64,000 bases of DNA from positions 40,475,187 through 40,539,186 of the forward strand of contig NC_088301.1 in the NCBI RefSeq assembly GCF_032854445.1, given 5' to 3'. The DNA is from Liolophura sinensis (lineage: Eukaryota > Mollusca > Polyplacophora > Chitonida > Chitonidae). Numbering within the stretch: position 1 is the stretch's first letter; the number at the start of each line of letters is the position of its first letter. The position numbers and the translations under genes are program-made. Shown here in pieces: positions 51,184 through 63,616 of this stretch. Under the pieces are notes generated by a model. That model saw only the letters and a list, made by a program, of their open reading frames with translations. It was not told the DNA's origin and made no database searches.

Positions 51184-51553
51184 GACCATCTTTTAGCATT
51201 GAAGTATTTATATACTGAAAACTTTTTTTTCACCAGAATACATGCAGGAAAGTTAGTGTATTGCTATTCTGTTAAATTTAGAAGACTACCATATAAGAAT
51301 ATTAAGTTATTTAACCTAAGTTTAATGATGAGATGGATATTATGAGAAATAAGAAAAATATCTCCATCATATCAAAGTCTGACCTTTTAGCATTGAAATA
51401 TTTTTAAACACTTTTCTTCACAGGAACATCTTGCAGAAGAGTTTAGTGTACAGATAATTTATTAAATGTAGAACATTAAAATGTAAGAATACCAAGTAAT
51501 TGAACTTAAAAGTGTAAAGATGAGGTGGATATAATAAGAAATGAGAAAAATAT
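51184..51553 (+). repeat. Tandem duplication, period about 194 bp
   Basis: Copy A (51,184-51,362) and copy B (51,381-51,553) share TTTTAGCATTGAA, then a T-rich CTTTTTTTTCAC-like block, then GTTAGTGTA/GTTTAGTGTA, TAGAAGAC/TAGAACAT, TAAGAATA, GATGAGRTGGATAT and AGAAATRAGAAAAATAT in the same order. The offset is 194 at the start and shrinks slightly from small deletions. Identity is roughly 75 percent by eye, so the duplication is not recent. It follows directly on the 558-bp module region. Confidence 0.8.
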
Positions 51554-51589
51554 GTTGACATGTTCATAAATGGTCAAATGTTGAGCCAG

Positions 51590-51622
51590 CCCCCCCCCCC
51601 CCCCCCCCCATCCCCACCCCCC
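51590..51622 (-). repeat. C20 tract and C-rich run (quadruplex potential on minus)
   Basis: Twenty uninterrupted C residues (51,590-51,609), then AT, CCCC, A and CCCCCC. The minus strand is therefore G-rich with very short interruptions. Likely polymorphic in length. Confidence 0.85.
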
Positions 51623-51862
51623 AAATGCCACTAGCTTGGGATCAGTCTTATCTCGGTAGTAGAAGGAATAAGAGAAATACGAAAATTGTATGCTTTTGTG
51701 TGCATATGTACTTGTACAAAAAAAATTGTGTTTCATATACGTCTAATTATAACAAGCAGTGTAAACTGCACCATGAATCTGAATAGCTTCTTTTCCACCA
51801 TTATAATATATGCAAAGTCAGATGACAGATTTGTTTAATATCAGCTCATGACTTGCAACAAA

Positions 51863-51912
51863 TATACTTTAAAAACTGTTTCTTTAAATACTATACTTTA
51901 AAAACTGTTTCA
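51863..51912 (+). repeat. 20-bp perfect direct repeat, 30-bp period
   Basis: TATACTTTAAAAACTGTTTC occurs at 51,863-51,882 and again at 51,893-51,912, separated by TTTAAATACT. A recent slippage-type duplication. Confidence 0.9.
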
Positions 51913-52232
51913 GATAGTGACATTTTATTTGAAAGTTTGTACATTTACATGTATTTCAGTTTAATATGGGAATGATCATAGTGATTTTCATCAATAACAA
52001 GAAAATGAATTATTAACAGCTTAATCTAAATTTTAAACTGTTCGTTCTGTTAATGCATTTTGTTGTGTCATAAAATAAAATCATATTATCAACTTTGACT
52101 GCATCCCCCTTTTTAAACAAAGGTCATTTCAGTTCAGTTTATGTTCTTACTTTATTAAGTTATACATTATGAATGACTATGAAAAGTCCTATGAACGTTG
52201 GTATTTTACTATTTCATAGTATTGTGTAGTAT

Positions 52233-52315
52233 GAAAAGTCAAAGTAAATATTCAGAACCACGTATCATATTTTCATTATATACTTCCATTTGATGGATAT
52301 TTACTATGACTCTTC
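52233..52315. repeat. Imperfect inverted repeat, 19-nt arms
   Basis: GAAAAGTCAAAGTAAATAT (52,233-52,251) pairs with ATATTTACTATGACTCTTC (52,297-52,315) at 17 of 19 positions, with a 45-base loop. No relation to a known element was seen. Confidence 0.6.
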
Positions 52316-55300
52316 ACATTTTACCATATTTGATGTGTATCAAGGCATTTTTTTTTTCATAGCTAAACTTATCAGCTGTTGCAAACCTATGAACAATAAT
52401 AACAAGCATGATATTCTAATAATCACCTGTGTCCTGCTATGACCAGATGCTATCATACTAAATGGCACATCACTAGGCTGTTAAAGTTCATGTGATACAT
52501 GGTCATTCATGTACCCCTGTGAAGTTGTATATTATCCCAAACTGCCTGCCCCACTCCAGAACCATGTGGGATTCCCCCATGTGGAGCTATTTATAGCATC
52601 CAATGAAAGAAGGCTTGTAGAAGTATAGTCAGCCTGCGGAGGGGGTTATAGGAATGTTTATCTTAATTAATTTGTAATAGGTTGTAATAAGAAGGGTGTT
52701 TTAGTCAAGGGAAAAATTGCTGGCTGCTTTCTCCATATTTAGTATGGCGTTTTCTTTTGGAAGAAATCAAGAGATGTGTGTTTACAGAATTCTCCTACAG
52801 CCTATCCCCCCTCTACCCATAGCCCATGTGGATTGGCTCACAATGAGTTGACCGGTTTCACAAAAGCTGTTCATTCAGTGTAAATAGGCCTGCTAGGTCT
52901 GGCTTTAGATTCACATGTGTTGTGAGCCTGTGCTGCTCTATTGAATAGGTACAGACAGCTCATAAGGTAACAATGCAGTAAGTGCCTTTGGAAGACCCCA
53001 TGTGTAGAAGGTACAAGTGTGGGCTAACTAGTCATATAAATGCACTTCCAGCTCTTAACAGGCTGAGTGTGAAATTTCACAAACTGCTGGAAAAGTGTGT
53101 GTGCCATTAGAGATCTGCTGGTGACCCTAACTGTAGGGATCCCCTATCCCCTTTACTCCCTTAGGATTTGAAGCTGTGTCTTCTCTAGTCAAAATAGTTT
53201 CAGTACAGAAAGTTACACCAGTAACAGTATACTGGACCATTTATCTTATGTGTAATCGTTTTACCTTCTGCTTTGTGTTGGTACAGGAGGGAAGCCTGTC
53301 CTCCTTGTTGATGAAGTGCTAAATTGTGTTACATATGCAGATTATGCCTGTGTTCAGACCTGACCTATATGGAGTCTTTACTTGAATGTTGCATGTAGAA
53401 GGGATCTGAGAACCTTTCACCCATGAGTCATACAATTCCATTTTTCATTTTTCATAGGTCTCTTTCTTGAAGTTGATGCACAGTGGGCCATTTCCTTTGC
53501 ATGACCCCAGAGATTTGGAGTGGAGTCTTCAGGCTAGGTTAAGAGTTGAGAGGGAGCCTGTGTGAAGTTTCTGTGGATGTGTAAACAGAAAAACAAGGTG
53601 TTTAACTCTGTGAGAGCCGTGGTCTTACTTTCAAAAGGCTGCGTGTGAATTGGAAGGAAAAGCCTTGCCGGAGATCAGTGCTGGCACCACAGGCAATGCC
53701 CTCTAGTTAAAGGGACCATTAGCCAAGAGAGGGCTGTTACATTTTTACAACACTCCTGGAGGGAGAAGTTTTTTTTTTTTGCAAAATACAGCATCGACAT
53801 TAACTGGTGTTTTTCACAAACTGACACAGTTGGCGTCCAACTCGCCTGCGTACGGAATACTTTTATTTTGACGGTTATAACTGGGAACTTCAAGAGTTGG
53901 AATTACTACATGGTTGTCTGCTTTATCTCTGAAGGTAAGTTAGCCTAGTAGTTTTGACAGATAATATCGACTTCCTTCAACAACAGTGCGGAGGAATGGG
54001 AAGCATGGACTCCACATTCCTTTGGTGGGGGAGCTGTAGGCGCTGCGTGGTATTCCACACCAGTCGGCTAGAGAGGTATGTCAGGGTATTTATTATGAAA
54101 TTGAGTGCTCCTTGCAATTTTCTGGTTAACAAAAGTAGGTTGGTGGTGCCAGTGACCCTTGCCATATTGCACAGAGACAGTTAATATTCAACAGATTGGG
54201 GATACAAATTATATCAGAGTCAAGAGTGCGTCTTGGAAAAAGCTAGATTGGGAATTGTCTATATTAAGTCAGTTGTTGGTGGTGATGGGGGAGGGGGGTA
54301 CGTATCAACTTCAGTAGATAAATCAATAATATGGGAGCCAACTTGCTGGACATATTTCAGCTGAGTAGGCCTAAGTGTTGACAGAGGTCTCTGTATTGTG
54401 ATTGTTGTTCTTGAGGAAGCCTGACAGGAAACCTAGCCAGGCAGTATTGTGTTTGTCATTTCTGGACCTCTCTACTAGAATCACTGCAGTCAAGGTTAAG
54501 CCAACACTGGAGCCTTAGCTCACCAAATAAGCCAGTTGTTTAATAGGGCAGGGTCTCTGATTTTATGGTGCCAAAACTTTATCCATGAAGATTTCAAGCC
54601 ATGTGTTAATTTGAAAGTGGTCCAAAAAATATATCTCCATTTTCAATGGAAAAAAAAGGCCAGTTGTCAAAATCATGAATATCATGCTCCGCATTTCATT
54701 TCCAGTGTTTATATATATTTTTTTATTTCATTGATAACATCAGACATGTTTTCCCAACACACAGCTGTTTAGACATACATGCAGCATGATAAAAATCTAA
54801 CAATATTATGTAACAATAAGTAATAAAACAATGTCTTCAAAGTATATACATGAAGATGTTTACTGGACTCAAAAATGTAATAAATAAAGGTAAATTTTTC
54901 ACAAGTTTATTTTCTAGATTGTTTTTGTCATAATTTTCGTGAACAGAAGAAATTTGTAAACATTGCCATAATTGGTTGTGTTAGTATTGTAATTGGTTGT
55001 GTCTGTTTACATTTTGCTATTTGGCTACTGCATGCATGTCAGTTTTGTTATCAGTATTTCCAAACACAACCATATAATGGATTCATTACACCACATGCGC
55101 ACATACATTCAAAGTTTATAGGACATTTTGGAATCTCATGTAGAGTTGTGAACGTTCTGTTGTTGTACTTCTCTGTGTTTTGCTCCCAGGCAAAAAAAAA
55201 AAAAAGAAAAGAGAGAGGGACACACTGTTTATCTCAGTCAGCCTGTTTGTGCGTCTCATTTTCCATACATTGAAGGGCTATGAGAGGCCCCCAAAGCAAA

Positions 55301-55552
55301 TAGTTATTAAAGGTTTTCACCTTCCAGTATGGAAAGCACAACGCTCCAGGATAAAAACACGTTTATTAGACACAGCTGTGAAGTTTGCCTGCCAATCAAT
55401 GTATTGGAAGATCATATAGTGTGTGTGCTTCTTTGCTGTCCTAACTGCTGCTCTCTCTATAGCGACTTGTTGGAATACTTCAACATACCCCCCTCCCCAT
55501 AAGACATTACTGATGTTCCCTCTCTTGCCACAGGTTTAAGAGGTAGGTGGAT

Positions 55553-55573
55553 GGGTGGGGGTGTGGGTTGGGG
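55553..55573 (+). other. Potential G-quadruplex / G-run cluster
   Basis: GGG, GGGGG, GGG and GGGG with loops T, TGT and TT. It lies 10 bases downstream of the GAG|GTAGGT donor-like site at 55,543, where G runs would be well placed to act as intronic splicing enhancers if that site is used. Confidence 0.55.
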
Positions 55574-57601
55574 CGCGCTTGCCAAATATTTTGTGCATAA
55601 ATTTACTCCATCGCAAGATTAAGATTCAGAGATGACAACTTGGCATGGTAAAATCAATTTTTGTTTAAATGATGATATATAATGATGATAAAATTAAGTT
55701 GTATCTTATTTTACACTGAAGATATACAGGGCATAGATAGATACAGGTACATGTGCCTGAATGTGTTACTAGTCTGAGTTGGGTGACGTGAAAAACTTAT
55801 CAGTGATATAAAAGGCTATCTTCTGGCTTCAGTGGAAGGTATGAACATTTACAATAGTGAATAGGTTCATAAATTACTGTCCTTGTGAGCTTGTCACATG
55901 TGATGATTTTTGGACCTGATGGCATAGACTATATGTATAGGTGTTGATGATTACAGCATTGTTATTCTGAAAACTGGAATGATAGTGTGCATTCTGTTCT
56001 TCTGCATATCAGTATGATTTACTTGATGTCTAATTTTGGTATGTGCCGAATATGATCACAGAATTAACTTTCACTGTAATGGAAATATGTCTCTACATAT
56101 AGATATTGTATCTGTATCTCACAGCCTGATGTCTGCCACATTTTTTGTTTTTTCATGCCTCGTAAAGATATGTCTTTTTTTTCAGGAGATATATGCTTTA
56201 GGCTCTAGCTAAGCCACAGTCTGATGCTAATCTGTTGAAGACAGCACCTGTAGTGAGACTCGCATGAATTATCCATGGACACAAAAGTGGACCACTATTG
56301 ACTAAATGTGTTAACCTTTTCTGAACTTGGACAGTTTTACGGTTTATAGCTAGAAAGACCTGGTAATTGTACACAACTTACCTTACCAATCAGTAAAGTG
56401 TGCGATTGCCTGTAAAGCCAAACGTTCAAATAGGTGATGCATTGTAAGACAAAGCACAACCGGTGACATGCTATAAAATTGGTTCCAAAAAAATATTCAT
56501 TTTCACTCGGCATTTATTCAGGTTAGTTTGCACCACACGTGGTAAAATTGTAAATAGGAATTTTTCGAAACTTACACCTAAAGATATATATAAATTCCAT
56601 TAACTCCATATCATATCATATAGGCTCGCTGATTTTACCACAGATTTAAACTTTGAGTTGAAACTGATATGCTCTAAGGAAAATCAGTTGACTTAATTGT
56701 GTTAATAATGTTGGTATATTTTGTATTTCCAGGTACGCTCTTATAAATGTATTATGTATTTTGTCATTAAAGCACGTATGTACTTTTGATCTTTAAGGAC
56801 TACAGATGACTTTATTAATGACAGCCCTCACCGTCACTGACAAGTACAAGAACACCGTAGGCATATGTATGTTTCAATCAGATAAAGAGGAAAACAAGAG
56901 AGAATGTGATATATACCATGGAAAAGCTATATGTACGAAAAAGGGCATATAGATCATGCAGGATATCATGACAATACATGCTTCAAGGGACATCCCTCTG
57001 TCAAAGTTGATACGCTTTAAGACAGATCTGTTCAGACTTAATAAATGTCACATGATTCAGAATTACATGTACGTTAAGTGTTCCTTGAAAAATGGATGTT
57101 CTCAGATAAACCTGTGTCCCCTTTTTCATTAATGTGTTTTGTAACCCAACGGTACCTTTGCATTTAATAAATTTGTTAATATATGACTTTTAACCCTGGG
57201 TTTATCAGGATGTACCATATCACTGTTTGAAGTAGAGAGGGCCGTAATATTTGTAGACAATCCTTTCTGTATTTGCTCTGTATGCGTGGGGATATAGCTA
57301 GTTCACTGGAACCTGTCACAGTAAATTAGGAATCATAATATAATGATCTTTCTGGCATCATGAATCATGAATAATTACTGTTCGTTCATTCAGTTCAGAG
57401 CCTTCGTACATCTGTTACATATATTTCTTTATTTTTTAAGGACCTATAAGCATAAGCACATTCCGTTTTGGTTTGGATTAGAGAGAGACTTTTCATAGTG
57501 GTGTTTCTTAATAAGCCCTGCACATGTGTGTCGATTTCTGATTTATGCTGGGATGATTTGCTGGTCAGACTATGGAATTGCTGTGATTCGATGTGGCTTC
57601 C

Positions 57602-57621
57602 TTTTTTTTTTTTTTTTTTTT
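57602..57621 (+). repeat. T20 homopolymer
   Basis: Twenty uninterrupted T residues followed by CGGGTGTG. It is not preceded by a recognisable retroelement body on either strand, so it is probably a simple expansion rather than a poly(A) tail. Confidence 0.85.
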
Positions 57622-58790
57622 CGGGTGTGTTAGGTACGAGCCATGCATGAGCTAAACAAAGGTGTGGGTTTCACACTTGGGCTCTATGATCATGGTCTTG
57701 TCAGTTCACCTCTGTCATCCATTGGATCACCCATGCTTCATGCACAGGCCCAACCTTAGTTACTTGTAGGCGGCAGTAGCATTAATACTGTAGAACAAAG
57801 CTCCTTCTCACTGGCTATAATTATTCAGGCTCTTATTTGTAGAGAATAAATTTACCTGGCATTATTAACAGTTCTTAAGACTCCTTTGTCCGTAGAAATG
57901 AGACAGCACATTCCTTATTCAGGTGAATTCATTTGGCGAAAGTAAAGCCAGTATATTTAGCAACAAATGTCTTTGTTGCCATTCATTTTTTGACCTTGGT
58001 TTATGATGAGAGGAGACTACATCTGTACTTGGGATCATACACTGGAGATGCTTGATAACACATACAAAGAGAGTTATATCTGATTATGTGCTGCAACGAA
58101 GCAAGACATAATCAGCCCTTGCTTCATGATTCTGTATTGTCCCATTCACACCTACTCAAGTAATCAAGATCTAAAGTTACCCAGTGTGGCTTGTTGAAAA
58201 GGATGTGGATACTAGTTATGATTGGATGTTTACCAGTTGCGATAACATCAGATGTGTTGCACTCACTTGGCCACTTTATGATGTTGCAAAACTTTCATTA
58301 CAATGTTTATACTCTGTTTTGTCAGCAGTTAAAGGGATGCCATGTATTTTAAAGGGGAAGCTAATCTAACACTGCATTAACATTTCAGCATGTTGAACAT
58401 TGATAATACAAAAAAATGCAACAGGATGCAAAGCTATCCAGCTTTTCATTGCCTATACGGATAAAGGTATATAAGCCATTTAATAATTTAAATACACATA
58501 TAGATTTAAAAATTTGATAAAGTATATTGAAATTGTGCGATGTAAAACTCTTATTTCTCTGTGTAGGCAGTTCTGAACTCTAAATCCTAAAGTCCCTAGG
58601 GCAGTTGCCTTGCTTTAACTGTTGATTCTATAGGTGAAAGTTTGAATACTTTGTCCTGTCTTGATTAACGATGATATCCTATCCTCTTGAGCCCCGCGTG
58701 ATCTAACGACCCTAGTCATTTAACAGTAGTGTTTATACCACCTATACAACCAGGTCTGGGCTAATAGATTACCTGGATTTTTCTCTGCAG

Positions 58791-58835
58791 ACTTTGATGA
58801 CAAGATGATACCACAGCTGTCCTCTCTATTTACAG
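58791..58835 (+). CDS. Candidate 45-nt internal coding exon, gene unknown
   Basis: This is the best exon-like interval in the window. Upstream there is a CTAAT branch-point-like site (58,761) and an acceptor, GGATTTTTCTCTGCAG, ending at 58,790. Downstream is an exact CAG|GTGAGT donor. Two frames contain stops; the third is open and starts and ends in phase 1, reading FDDKMIPQLSSLFT. A length that is a multiple of three with matching phases is typical of a cassette exon. A GGGG run follows in the putative intron. I do not recognise the peptide, and no neighbouring exon is secure. One or two such site pairs could arise by chance in 64 kb. A pseudo-exon is the main alternative. Confidence 0.33.
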
Positions 58836-59538
58836 GTGAGTGGTCCTGGGGTCACTACACATATTACACTCTCCTTGCCATAAAGAAAATGGCTATATCA
58901 ATAAAACAGGGAATCGACCCGCTTTTCTCACCTTGGTGCTAGGGCTGGGGGAAAGCTTTAGCTGCAAGAACATCGATCCCATTACACCTTTCGTTAAAAG
59001 AAGATGTTATAGACCACAGCTTAACTGATGCTTTTGTGTACTTCATAATACAGTCGTATAGCAAAATGCTTTACCACAGCATTCAGTACCTACTGAACTA
59101 CAGATTAGGCAGTAATATTAAGAGGTAGAATTTGATGTTGATATATATGTATTTATGAGTATCTATTTTTTTTTGAACTGAGAAGAAATTCACATTTGTG
59201 TTACAGTATCAGACAAGAGTTACAGGGCCTTGTCTTACCTCTTATTTATTGTTTACTTGTTTATTTATTGTTTGAAGATAGTGTTTTGTTGTAGAAATGC
59301 TCAGGGTTGATAGTTATGCTTATGAAGAAATTGTGTGATTTATGGTCGTGGAGTTTGTTCAAAGCATGATTCATTTTTTTTCTTCAGATTTCCAAAAAAA
59401 AGGTAATTTTTGAGTATTTCCAGTTGTATTTTGTGGGTCAATTTTGCCTTCCATGAGTCTGGTGGTTCTACATTTAATGTATGAATATCCCAACGGGTCC
59501 TCTCTCATAAACAAGATTCTCTGTGAGTCATGACATCT

Positions 59539-59735
59539 TTATGCCCATGCCAGTGTGATACCATCAGATTCAATTCCCCCTTGGAGAAAGTGATAGCCCT
59601 CATGGTCTGTAAGGTGCTGGTACATCATGCTGCAGGAAGCAGTGCCTTCCTTATACCTCATGGCAGTTAAAAGTCTGTTCCGTTCCCACTCAAACTGCAG
59701 TCTTAACTTGTCTACAGTAGTGTTAAAAAATTCAT
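59539..59735 (-). CDS. Candidate 3'-terminal coding exon, gene unknown
   Basis: On the minus strand a pyrimidine-rich tract (TTTTTCTTCTAAATTTC then TTTGTTAATATCTTCAG) ends in CAG just before 59,735. The frame entered in phase 1 stays open for 64 codons to a TAA at 59,539. Its composition is protein-like and charged, with stretches such as VDKLRLQFEWERNRLLTAMR and SMMYQHLTDHEGYHFLQGG. No domain is recognised and no good donor precedes the stop, so it would have to be a last exon. Open frames of this length after an acceptor-like site are expected several times by chance here. It is on the opposite strand to the candidate at 58,791, so at most one is likely to be real. Confidence 0.2.
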
Positions 59736-62700
59736 CTGAAGATATTAACAAATTGAAATTTAGAAGAAAAATAATTTCATGAGCTGAATGTGTAAATCTT
59801 TGGCAAAATCATTAAAGGCATCTTTTTGTTATATTATATTTTATCTAAAATGACCAAGGTTAGAATCTACAATTTCCCAACCCATGGTCAGCTTTGAAAC
59901 AATCTTCAAATCTTATTTTGTTTTATTTTAATGTTTTCTTTTTATTAATGCACAAATCAAATGGATCAGGGAGACACAAGAGCTAAACCTTTGTATGAAA
60001 AACTACATATCATAATATTGTCCTTGGGGTGGGTATTTAATGTTTTATATAAAGCTCTCTAGTCTGTAAAGTACCTTGTGTCTGGATCACTCTGATCTAG
60101 AGGTAATCCTTCCTCCTGGATATACTTATAATCCAATTAATCCATGTTGAACTACCCACTCCTGTATGTATTAGAAGTCCCTTCCTCTGGGGCTGGCCTG
60201 AATTAAAGCAGTAGTATTAATTCCCTGCTGCTCTCAGAAAGACTGTTGGAGCAACCATGACAGTGTCCGGACATAAATGTACAAATCTATGCGTCCTCCC
60301 CTAAGCATACTGTGTGTTGGGGAAAAGCCTCGAGGTACTCAGTTATTAGCATTATCCTCAGCTTTATGTCATGCTGAACCGTAGTGATTGAATGTAGCCC
60401 CAAGACTACAGCATGTAAGATGGAAATTAAGTTGTTTTCATGTCCTAATTAGATGTAGGAAATGAAAGCCTGTAAGCTGTTTGTTTACTCGTGAAAAACA
60501 AGAGAAAGGGTTATACACGGTCCTTATTGATAAGGTTCAAGCCCCTTTGTAAGGAAATATAAATCCACTGTGTTTTAAATATCTAGGTTAAATGATACCT
60601 TACATATATTTTGAATAATGCTAACATCATATTTAATTACCTGTGCATTTATGGAGCTCCCAGGATGTAAATGAAACATCTTACTTCACTTAATACTACC
60701 ATAAAAGTAGTACCTGAAGCATAAATGTAAGGAGTGTGTACTAGTAAAACACTGATATTGCAGGAGAGGGCCACAGTCATCAATATATGGGTGTGAGGGC
60801 TCAAATTCTTTTAATTTTTTATCCATTCTGCGTGCCACCCTGGGCCTAATTTTTTATTTAAAGGAAAGGACACAACATGTTTTAGCTATACTTAACATTG
60901 CATGTATTTATTCAACAAAATGATTCAAAATCAGGTTTGACTAAGTTTTCTTTTGTTTAAGTTTTATTTCTTCGTGAAGAAAAAAAACCATATGTGTTTG
61001 TAAATAAGAAATTTATTTTTTGCTTTATTATCAGTTGCCCATTTAATATTTAGGCGCCCTTACCTGTTACAGGTGCAATGTGTCTATATCCCAGAGACTC
61101 ACAGATAGGGTTTCTCTGTGTATATTTATGAATAGGAATAACCAGGTGGTTGATGTTTTGCTTGTTGTTTTCAAACTTTGTGATTGTCTATAATTTGGCA
61201 GTATGATACAGACATCCTGATGTGTATAGGACTTTTCACAAATGTTATCATTTAATCCTTTATACTTGATTGTTGATGTGTTTAACAGGCCTTAAAGGTC
61301 AACCAGGCTAGAGGTGATCTCGTAAATTCCACTGATAACGATCATATCTATAAACACTGGTTGTAGGTGTTTAATGTACTGGGCACCCATGTAACCTTCT
61401 GCCAGGTCTTGATTTCCAACCCTCACTCTGTATAAGGCTTTATCAAACCCAGCCAAGATAAATGTTTGGACAACCAGTCTAAACTATGGCCTTTCAAGAC
61501 AAGCAAATTTTTAGTTCAAAATCAATTCCAAATGCCGCAGAGATCGATCTGTTTTGAGATTGTGACCGGAGCATAAAGAAAATGTTGATCATTTGAGTTG
61601 ACATCACTTTTTTTAAGCAGGCCAAAACTTTGTAACTGTCTTGGTGTTTTCTCTTTTTTTTAAACCAACATTTCGGGGAGAGGCTTTGCCCTGGCCGTGA
61701 ATTGAATAATGATTAATTTCCTTGTCATTTTTCAGGTTTTTTTCCTGGTTTCAAAAGTTTGGTGCAAAATACCTGCTTTCTGTTTCAGCCATATCGCAAT
61801 TCTGATTTTTTTTTTTCAGTCCTTAATCAATTCTTTATTAAAGGGTACAGTAGTTGCAAGAAAAAGACAAACAATGACTTATATTGGACAGAGCAGACTG
61901 TTTTATATGCTGTCTGTGGGTCAGATTTACATGTAAATATATTTAGCATTATGGTTAATTAAACTCCATCTTTATTTTAATTCATTCATTTAATTCAATA
62001 TTATCATCTTTTTACAGATGTATTTTAATTTCAAGATAAAAACTGACTGGAAATGTATCTGATACTCAATTAAGTTTCCATGTCTTTTTAAAGAGAAGTA
62101 TGGAGGAAACATAATACCTGAAAAGAATTTTGTTAGCAAGTTTCTGTTTACTTGTAGATTAGATTATGTAATTACAGAGCCAAGGGTAGCCGCTCAGAAA
62201 TTTCACACTTGAAGATGATCTCAAGCTTAAGAAATAAAGGTCATTTTGTTCAGGCAAGTGCATCCATTGTGGCACTGGCTCGGAATGTGACAGGATGATC
62301 TATGGGTCTACAAAACCAATCAATCTGTTTGTGCTGTCCTGCATTCTTCGCCATCATTCCTTGGCTGCTCAGCACCTCATTTCTGACTTTTATCCTTTTT
62401 AAGCATACATCCTCCCTATCACCTGTGTTTCTTTAGAACTGTCTTAAGGAACACACCTGGAAATTTGTATTTGCTTTTGAGGTTTGTCTGGCTTTTTCTT
62501 GTATTGGCTGCTTCCGTGGCTAGATTTAACAGCTGTAATAAATCGGATTGGCTGCAGCATTTCACCCATATTTTCAGAGCAAGAAAAAACATTGTAGAAA
62601 ACTCGGTTTGATTTTAAAAACCTCTAAACTATCTCTGTGGACAGTATTGACGTCTCTCAGACGATGTGCTTTGATGTCTTTGTTATCGATAGACACAAGG

Positions 62701-63616
62701 CAGAAAAGCAAGGATCCATGTTGTTTATGCTCTTGTATTAAGCCTGAGAGCTGAAACATGTATTCCTTCTCCTGTTAATAGAAATCTGTTGTGTTTTAAA
62801 CTGATAGTGCAAAGCGGTTTGTTTGATATCCTGATAGAAATGGGTTATATGTTTTGTTAGACTTACTTAAATCAACCTAAATAAGAGCAACCCAACCATA
62901 AGTGTCTTGCAAATCTTTCACTTACATGTAAAAAGCTCTAACCTTTAAAGAACTAACTTGTCCAAACATAGTCTGTTTATTTACAGGCATTTTTTGACTG
63001 GCTTTATAGGGATGTCTGCAAACATAGCCCATTATCTAATTTGATGGTAAACAAAGAAATTAGAGAAAAATGTTGTGGGATATGGTGAAACCATGATGCT
63101 CTAGATGACAGTGTGGTTGAGTGGATAGGTTTTCACCAAGAGCATAGTGGTGGGTTAATTTGGGATGATTGCTGTCCATCTTGTACCATCTGCGGCTTGA
63201 ATTTCAAGTGAAAAAAAAACGTGGAGATTCCTCCCTCTGCACCGAGGGGTTGTCAGTGCAGTTTTAAAATAGTCAGGTAAATATTTGTCCATTGTTTGTT
63301 AGATGTGCTAGAAGTAAGGATTTAGCAGGAACTCTGAGTAAAGCTTTGACTTGATAAAGGCTGAAGATAGTTAGCTGGCCGCAAGTGAGTACACAAAGTA
63401 AATTCCATTCCATTCGCTTTAACCACTTAATGAGACATGGAAAAAATTTTAATTATCTTGTTGCCCTTGTAGAGCATTTTCACAAGCATCCATATTGTAG
63501 CATTTGTTGTTATGATATGTCAATTTTGAATACAGTTGGATAATATGTTTTTATTAAGACCTGAAAATCAGTTCTCATACTAAGGATATTCAGAGAATTG
63601 AATTTCATTGCTAATT
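59736..63616. other. Unique non-coding stretch
   Basis: AT-rich with no repeat-family match. Acceptor-like sites at 61,735 and 61,819 share one open plus frame that ends at 61,962, with no donor and low-complexity composition. An AATAAA occurs at 62,233. Nothing else can be supported. Confidence 0.5.

Larger units (their letters stand above)
52316..58790. other. Non-coding stretch with several splice-like sites
   Basis: No gene established. A CpG-denser block at about 53,830-54,070 contains an ATG (53,910) eight codons upstream of a perfect AAG|GTAAGT donor-like site at 53,932-53,940. A strong acceptor, GTTCCCTCTCTTGCCACAG, ends at 55,533 and is followed by 9 bases and a GAG|GTAGGT donor-like site. 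These are reported as findings. The rest is AT-rich and unremarkable. Confidence 0.45.

Noticed and set aside
56806-56952. Plus ATG frame of 48 codons with balanced composition
   Set aside because: Short, with no splice sites, motif or promoter evidence.
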